Source: Candidatus Altarchaeales archaeon
GTDB lineage: Archaea; Altiarchaeota; Altiarchaeia; IMC4; SCGC-AAA252-I15
Length of the DNA stretch: 8,244 nt
NCBI GenBank assembly: GCA_016867655.1
Contig: VGJA01000038.1
Coordinates: forward strand, 1 to 8,244
Reading direction: 5' to 3'
Shown here: piece by piece, positions 4,792-8,244 of the stretch
How positions within the stretch are numbered: the stretch's first letter is position 1
Layout: each line of letters begins with the position of its first letter
The notes under the pieces: model-generated
Told to the model about the DNA's origin: nothing
Seen by the model: only the letters and a program-made list of their open reading frames with translations
The model's database searches: none
Program-made: the position numbers and the translations under genes

Positions 4792-5964
4792 ATGATTGTG
4801 GGTGTGGTTGGTAAGCCAAACTGCGGGAAGTCAACGTTCTTTAAAGCTTTGACTTTGGCTGATGCTGAAATCGCAAACTTTCCTTTCACCACCATCAAGC
4901 CGAATTTCGGCGTTGGGTATGTGAGGAGCGAGTGCGCGTGCAAGTTTTTCAACCTAAATTGCAGTCCAAAGAACTCCTACTGCAAGAATAAGACGAGGTT
5001 CACGCCAATAAAGATTATTGACGTTGCGGGCTTGGTTCCGGGCGCGCACGAAGGAAAAGGATTGGGAAACCAGTTTATGGACGACCTAAGCCAGGCTGAC
5101 GCGTTGATACACATAATAGACATCTCCGGGAGGACCAACGAAAAGGGAGAACCGACTGAAGGCTACGACCCGGAACAGGACATAACATGGCTTGTGGAGG
5201 AAATAGACTTGTGGTTTGCAGGCATAGTGAAGAGAAACTGGGATAAAATCAAGGGGAAGATGCAGCATGACAGCAAGAATTTGCTTAAGGAATTGACCAG
5301 CCAACTGTCTGGACTGCGGGTGAGCGAGGGCCAGATTAAAACGGTTTTGGATGGCTTAGGGATAACTGAAGGGCCGCAATTTACTGACGAGAAAATCAGG
5401 ATGTTCGCCAGGACATTGAGGGAAAATTCGAAGCCGGTGATGGCTGTGGCCAACAAGATTGACTTGGACTCTGCAGGAAACTTTGAAAGGCTTAAAGACA
5501 AATATGACATCACTCCGGTGTGCGCTGAGGCGGAACTGGCTTTCAAGGAGGCTGGCAGGAAAGGCTTGATAGACTATAACCCGGGTGACAGCAAGTTTGA
5601 AGTCAAAGAAGGGTTGGACGAAAAGCAGAAGAAGGCTTTGGACTTTCTGAAAACAAGGATTTTGGACAAATACGGTTCCACTGGAGTTCAACAGTGCCTG
5701 GAGAATGCAGTCTTCAAGATGCTGAACCAGATTGTAGTCTATCCGGTGGAGAATGAGAACAAGACGGCTGACAGCAAAGGAAATGTTTTACCGGACAGTT
5801 ATTTGATTACAGAAGGTTCAACGGCATTAGACTTGGCTTTCAAAGTGCACACTGATATTGGAAGTAAGTTCATCAATGCGATAGACTGCAAAACAAAGAT
5901 GAGAGTGGGGAAATACCATAAGCTGAAGAATGGCGATGTTCTAAAAATAGTGGCTGGACGTTAG
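4792..5964 (+). CDS. YchF/Ygr210-like GTPase with C-terminal TGS domain
   Basis: A 390-residue P-loop GTPase of the Obg/YchF superfamily. G1 is GKPNCGKST (7-15), the threonines of FPFTTIKPN (30-38) supply G2, G3 is DVAG (77-80) followed by LVPGAHEGKGLGNQF, G4 is NKID (221-224), and CAEAE (244-248) is in the G5 position. Bacterial and eukaryotic YchF/OLA1 have a changed G4 and prefer ATP; the intact NKxD places this in the archaeal and fungal Ygr210-type group, expected to use GTP (family knowledge). Four cysteines at 48, 50, 57 and 64 form a compact cluster that may bind metal. Residues 192-320 include the helical part, and about 313-388 form a TGS domain ending DVLKIVAGR, typical for ribosome or RNA contacts. 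The gene is leaderless and is flanked by inverted copies of a structured element and by a partial copy of its own start. Confidence 0.93.
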   Translation: MIVGVVGKPNCGKSTFFKALTLADAEIANFPFTTIKPNFGVGYVRSECACKFFNLNCSPKNSYCKNKTRFTPIKIIDVAGLVPGAHEGKGLGNQFMDDLSQADALIHIIDISGRTNEKGEPTEGYDPEQDITWLVEEIDLWFAGIVKRNWDKIKGKMQHDSKNLLKELTSQLSGLRVSEGQIKTVLDGLGITEGPQFTDEKIRMFARTLRENSKPVMAVANKIDLDSAGNFERLKDKYDITPVCAEAELAFKEAGRKGLIDYNPGDSKFEVKEGLDEKQKKALDFLKTRILDKYGSTGVQQCLENAVFKMLNQIVVYPVENENKTADSKGNVLPDSYLITEGSTALDLAFKVHTDIGSKFINAIDCKTKMRVGKYHKLKNGDVLKIVAGR

Positions 5965-6036
5965 TGGCCCATCGGGGCCACGTAGGAAGAGTGAGGTTGA
6001 TAAGGAGCGAGAAACCATAGGTGTCTCGCTCCTTAT
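5964..6036 (-). repeat. Two-hairpin structured element, copy 2 (inverted)
   Basis: Read on the minus strand: the TAA stop of the GIY-YIG gene (6035-6033), then hairpin A with an 11-base-pair perfect stem (6024-6034 with 6002-6012) around the loop CACCTATGGTT (6023-6013). A linker follows, then TCCTAC (5987-5982) and hairpin B, GTGGCCC (5981-5975) pairing with GGGCCAC (5970-5964) around CGAT. Loop, TCCTACGTGG block, order and spacing (25 bases here, 28 in copy 1) match copy 1, while the stems are different yet fully paired. It fills the whole gap between two convergent genes: its first stem contains the stop of the GIY-YIG gene, and its last base is shared with the TAG of the GTPase gene. Confidence 0.75.
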
Positions 6037-6045
6037 TTTTCAACC
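5995..6045 (+). terminator. Long hairpin with T-tract after the GTPase gene
   Basis: On the plus strand AAGGAGCGAGA (6002-6012) pairs perfectly with TCTCGCTCCTT (6024-6034), followed by A and TTTTT (6036-6040), an intrinsic-terminator shape for the GTPase transcript. GGTTGA (5995-6000) can extend the stem with TCAACC (6040-6045) around the T bulge. It shares its bases with hairpin A of the structured element, so termination may be a secondary role. Confidence 0.55.
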
Positions 6046-6275
6046 AGCTTTTTCTTCTGGGGTTTGTTCAGTTTTTTCAGTTCTCTTTCTCTTTTGCATG
6101 CCTGCTTTCGGTCCTGCAGTTCTTCATAGTAGACCAGTTTGGCAGGCAGTCTGCTTCTTGTGTAGCTTGCGCCATGGCCTTCATTGTGCTGGGCCACACG
6201 GTTGTAAAGGTTGTCTGTGGAACCGATGTAATAAGTTCCGTCAACGCACTCCAGAATATAGGTAAAGTAGGGCAT
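6033..6275 (-). CDS. Small GIY-YIG nuclease domain protein
   Basis: An 80-residue single-domain protein of the UvrC/YhbQ-like GIY-YIG family, normal length for the short members. The motif appears as TYI (5-7) and YIG (16-18), with R26, H30 and the SYTR segment (37-40), and a downstream catalytic Glu, probably E63 in CKRERELKK. The basic tail KPQKKK suits nucleic-acid binding. The family nicks or cleaves DNA; what this small type does in cells is not well established. The ATG follows the stop of the PIN toxin gene after one base, so it is the third gene of the toxin-antitoxin operon and is probably translationally coupled. Its stop codon is inside the first stem of the structured element, which raises the question whether nuclease and element are connected (inference only). 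Confidence 0.88.
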   Translation of the reverse strand: MPYFTYILECVDGTYYIGSTDNLYNRVAQHNEGHGASYTRSRLPAKLVYYEELQDRKQACKRERELKKLNKPQKKKLVEK

Positions 6276-6276
6276 T

Positions 6277-6684
6277 TTATGCCTGCGTGGGTTCCAGTCT
6301 TTTTATGTCTTTTAGTTTGTCAAAATGTTTGTCATAGGAGATTATTTTGTCAATGTTGTTGGCTTTCATGCTCTGGTAGGCTAGTGCGTCATCAAAATCC
6401 AGTTTGTGTTCCTGCATGTGTTTTGCAGCTTTAAGCCAGTCGTAGATTGAGGGCCTGTAGATTGTGAGGCTGTCGTAGCCAATGAGGCTGGATATGTGGA
6501 CTGCCATCTGGCTTGCATTGGTTCCATGGTTTTCTATGATGACTAGGGTGGAATAGGCGTGGAAGTCTGTTGTGAGGCATTTCAGCTTGTTGTCTTTGAG
6601 CTTGGACAATAGTTTTCTGGCTTCTTCAGACTTCTGCTGTTTGAGTTCGGCTTCCAGTATTATGTTGGTGTCTAGGAAATACAT
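6277..6684 (-). CDS. vapC: PIN-domain toxin (VapC-like ribonuclease)
   Basis: A 135-residue PIN domain, the usual VapC length. The acidic residues that hold the metal are visible: D5 in FLDTN, the DFDDAL cluster (96-101), and SYDKHFD (D118/D122); E51 is a candidate for the second position. VapC toxins are Mg-dependent ribonucleases that cut tRNA or rRNA and are held inactive by their antitoxin. Its ATG lies 3 bases after the stop of the RHH gene and no SD is visible, which suggests translational coupling. Confident of the PIN domain and the pairing; the RNA target is unknown. Confidence 0.9.
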   Translation of the reverse strand: MYFLDTNIILEAELKQQKSEEARKLLSKLKDNKLKCLTTDFHAYSTLVIIENHGTNASQMAVHISSLIGYDSLTIYRPSIYDWLKAAKHMQEHKLDFDDALAYQSMKANNIDKIISYDKHFDKLKDIKRLEPTQA

Positions 6685-6687
6685 TTT

Positions 6688-6999
6688 TCAATGCCTGTGT
6701 TTCAACGACTTTTCAGTCCACATTGACGACACTTTGTGCTGCAGGTCGACTGAGGTTTCCTTGATGTGGCCTAGCATCCCGCTGACTGCTTCGACTGGGT
6801 TTTCTATGGAATGCCTGCATTCCGGAAATTCAGCAATGATTTTGTTTTTGTCTGCGTTTTTTTTGGCGTTAAACCATTCCAAAAGTATTCTCTCTGCGGC
6901 TTTGCTTAAGGCTCCTTTGCGGTAGCCGTAGTCGTGCATGGCCAGCTCCCTGAACTTTAATGCTATTTCTTCAGGTAGGTAGATTCTTATAGACTCCAT
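6688..6999 (-). CDS. vapB: Ribbon-helix-helix antitoxin (VapB-like)
   Basis: A 103-residue protein when started at ATG 6999. The frame is open upstream to 7098, but that part would be an unlikely hydrophobic leader running through the promoter; the inner ATG follows TTTTATAC at about 27 bases, giving a leaderless mRNA. The N-terminus is an archaeal ribbon-helix-helix domain: strand SIRIYLP (3-9), first helix EEIALKFRELAMHDYG, second helix KGALSKAAERILLEWF. The C-terminal half is expected to wrap around and block the PIN toxin encoded next. RHH antitoxins usually bind their own promoter as dimers, and a pair of 12-base direct repeats at the promoter fits this. The sequence similarity is to antitoxins generally, so the exact subfamily is uncertain. 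Confidence 0.85.
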   Translation of the reverse strand: MESIRIYLPEEIALKFRELAMHDYGYRKGALSKAAERILLEWFNAKKNADKNKIIAEFPECRHSIENPVEAVSGMLGHIKETSVDLQHKVSSMWTEKSLKHRH

Positions 7000-7014
7000 G
7001 ACATAATATTGGAA

Positions 7015-7050
7015 CTTTAGGTATAAAAGCACTAAGACCTTAAGGTATAA
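7015..7050 (-). promoter_or_regulatory. Promoter with direct repeats, likely operator of the toxin-antitoxin operon
   Basis: CTTTAGGTATAA (7015-7026) and CTTAAGGTATAA (7039-7050) match at 11 of 12 bases with 24 bases from start to start. On the minus strand the first copy is the TATA box (TTATACCTAAAG), at leaderless distance from ATG 6999. The second contains the perfect palindrome ACCTTAAGGT (7037-7046). Repeats overlapping the core promoter are what an autoregulating RHH antitoxin would bind. Confidence 0.6.
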
Positions 7051-7063
7051 TATAGAATTATGC

Positions 7064-7097
7064 AAAAAAACGAATGCCGTAACACTATTAGACGGCA
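7064..7097 (-). terminator. Hairpin and T-run after the beta-RFAP synthase gene
   Basis: On the minus strand TGCCGT (7097-7092) pairs with ACGGCA (7080-7075) around an 11-base loop. TTCG then leads into seven T (7070-7064). It starts 2 bases after the synthase TAA and separates that gene from the toxin-antitoxin promoter. Confidence 0.7.
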
Positions 7098-7099
7098 CC

Positions 7100-8041
7100 T
7101 TAGGCTTTGCTGACTACTGCACCATGATTCTGGGCCTTCGTTTCTGTTACTCTGCCGTATTGCTTTAGTTTTTGCTTTATTCGTTCTTTAGTCTTCTGGC
7201 TGTCTGTAAATGTGAAGACGGTGGGCCCGAATGAAGTCATCGAAGTTCCCATTCCGCCTTGCCTGCCGGCTTCATTTATCATCTTCTGCGTTTCTTTCGG
7301 GAATTTGAAGCTTCTCGCCTTGTTCATTAGTCTTACCGCCTGGTCGAATTCCTCCAGGTTTTTTTCCAGTATTGAAGGAATCATTTTCATGAGGATTATT
7401 CTAGAAATCTTTTCTGCCTCCTTTTCTCCGGCAGGGAAATGCTGTTTGAAGTATTTCAGTTCGTCAACGCCGTGCAAGCCCTTGGATTCCGGCGTGCACA
7501 ATAACACATTCCAGTCCGGGAAATCCAGTCTGCAGGCTACTGGCGCAGGCTTGGCTTTGGAGAAAGCTGAGGGAAGGAATTTTTGCTTTTCCTTGCCTTT
7601 GCCATAGGAATGTCCGGAGTCCACGATGAAGCCGCCGTTTTGGAAGGCTGCGACTCCGACTCCGGAAGTGCCGCCGCGACCAGTCAATACTGCAAGCTCG
7701 CTTGCATTCATTTCAATGCCGTTTAGCGTTAGGATTGCTTTAGCTGTTGCCAGGTAAAGCTGGGTGGTGCTGCCCAAGCCAGAGTGTAGTGGAATCTGAT
7801 TTCTGACATTCAAAACGAAATTCTTCTTTATTTTGCACGCCTGCATTAATTTTCTCGACAATCCGAGTATTTCACTTGACCTTGAATCTGCGTTGACTGC
7901 AAGCCTATTGGAGAACTCGGCTTCAACAAGGACATCAGGCTTCTGCAGTGCGATTCCGACTCCGCCGTCTATCCTCCCCAGACTGCCGTTCAAGTCAATC
8001 AAGCTTAAGTGCAGTCTGGAAGGCGCTGTAACTGAAATCAT
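7100..8041 (-). CDS. mptG: Beta-ribofuranosylaminobenzene 5'-phosphate (beta-RFAP) synthase
   Basis: A 313-residue GHMP-superfamily protein, the full expected length. The N-terminus RLHLSLIDLNGSLGRIDGGV (9-28) is typical of beta-RFAP synthases. The GHMP glycine-rich loop is PLHSGLGSTTQ (84-94), followed by GRGGTSGVGVAAFQNGGFIV (121-140) and a C-terminal GGMGTSMTSFGPTVFTF (262-278). The family condenses phosphoribosyl pyrophosphate with an aromatic acid (4-hydroxybenzoate or 4-aminobenzoate), releasing CO2 and pyrophosphate, the committed step of methanopterin synthesis. Its ATG overlaps the stop of the upstream gene (ATGA), so the two are coupled. A hairpin terminator follows it. No other methanopterin gene is in the window, so a complete pathway cannot be claimed. 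Confidence 0.9.
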   Translation of the reverse strand: MISVTAPSRLHLSLIDLNGSLGRIDGGVGIALQKPDVLVEAEFSNRLAVNADSRSSEILGLSRKLMQACKIKKNFVLNVRNQIPLHSGLGSTTQLYLATAKAILTLNGIEMNASELAVLTGRGGTSGVGVAAFQNGGFIVDSGHSYGKGKEKQKFLPSAFSKAKPAPVACRLDFPDWNVLLCTPESKGLHGVDELKYFKQHFPAGEKEAEKISRIILMKMIPSILEKNLEEFDQAVRLMNKARSFKFPKETQKMINEAGRQGGMGTSMTSFGPTVFTFTDSQKTKERIKQKLKQYGRVTETKAQNHGAVVSKA

Positions 8042-8244
8042 TTTTCAACCAACTCGCAGTATATTGATTTAGGAGCTGTTTTATTGACTATCCTCCGGTA
8101 TTCCCCAAGCTCTCCAGGTTTTACGCCAGGCTTCGTCTTCTTTATCAAATACTCTAAAACCAGGAGTTCAGCCCTGTTGAACAAACGGATTTCTCCAATT
8201 ATTTTACTGTCAATCACTGAGGCGTTGAATTCAACTGAATCCTT
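8038..8244 (-). CDS. 3' end of an unidentified gene coupled to beta-RFAP synthase
   Basis: An open frame enters from the right edge and gives 68 C-terminal residues, beginning KDSVEFNAS and ending YCELVEK, with TGA at 8038-8040. Its stop overlaps the ATG of the beta-RFAP synthase (ATGA), a strong sign of a real, co-translated upstream gene. The visible part alternates strand-like segments (IIGEIRLFN, AELLVLEYLI) with a basic loop (KKTKPGVKPGELGEYRRIVNK). I do not recognise it. Chorismate lyase-type proteins (which make 4-hydroxybenzoate, a substrate of the next enzyme) would fit the context, but the visible part is too short to decide. Confidence 0.75.
   Translation of the reverse strand, partial: KDSVEFNASVIDSKIIGEIRLFNRAELLVLEYLIKKTKPGVKPGELGEYRRIVNKTAPKSIYCELVEK

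Noticed and set aside
6021..6434. 137-codon plus-strand open frame opposite the GIY-YIG and PIN genes
   Set aside because: It is antisense to two well-supported domain proteins and its translation is a Cys/Phe/Val-rich sequence typical of a shadow frame.
7075..7097. Terminator hairpin with an 11-base loop just after a TAA stop, as a possible third copy of the structured element
   Set aside because: The loop agrees at only 6 of 11 positions, the second hairpin and the conserved block are missing, and a run of seven T makes it an ordinary terminator.
7000..7098. N-terminal extension of the RHH antitoxin by 33 residues
   Set aside because: It would read through the TATA box and direct repeats, encodes an unlikely hydrophobic stretch, and the family starts at the inner ATG at 6999.

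Overview
The window looks archaeal. Several genes have an A/T-rich TATA-like box about 24-28 bases before the ATG with no room for a Shine-Dalgarno site (leaderless style). It encodes a beta-RFAP synthase-type GHMP enzyme (methanopterin pathway), an NKxD-type YchF/Ygr210-like GTPase with a TGS domain, an archaeal-type ribbon-helix-helix/PIN toxin-antitoxin pair, and a secreted PQQ-like beta-propeller with a C-terminal membrane anchor. A bacterial-type cold-shock protein is also present. A small-genome (DPANN-like) or euryarchaeal lineage fits; I cannot place it more precisely.

Layout. 1-1390, minus strand: DEAD-box RNA helicase followed by a CspA-type cold-shock protein, probably a cold-adaptation RNA-chaperone unit. 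1616-3055, plus strand: a 66-residue two-helix membrane protein, then the anchored beta-propeller. 2978-3310, minus strand: a nitroreductase that keeps only its N-terminal third. It is divergent from a GT2-like glycosyltransferase (3373-4593), and one palindromic TATA box (3339-3348) lies at workable distance from both. 4605-6036: a YchF/Ygr210-like GTPase (4792-5964) with unusual flanks, described below. 6033-6999, minus strand: a tight three-gene operon of RHH antitoxin, PIN toxin and GIY-YIG nuclease. 7064-8244, minus strand: the 3' end of an unidentified gene overlapping the beta-RFAP synthase gene by ATGA, closed by a hairpin/oligo-T terminator.

The most striking signal flanks the GTPase. 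A roughly 75-base two-hairpin element occurs twice in opposite orientations (4668-4744 on plus, 5964-6036 on minus). Both copies have the same 11-base loop CACCTATGGTT, the same block TCCTACGTGG at nearly the same distance, and stems that differ in sequence yet still pair. In both copies a TAA stop codon lies exactly 9 bases before the loop. I do not recognise this element; it could be a structured RNA, a recombination or transposition end, or a specialised 3' element.

Ahead of the plus-strand copy lies a second copy of the GTPase promoter and first 12 codons (4605-4668), ended by the element's TAA. The untranslated parts match at 30 of 31 positions. The 11 codons after ATG differ at 7 third positions, all silent. 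This is hard to explain by a simple recent duplication followed by decay, and deserves a check for assembly artefact first and biology second.
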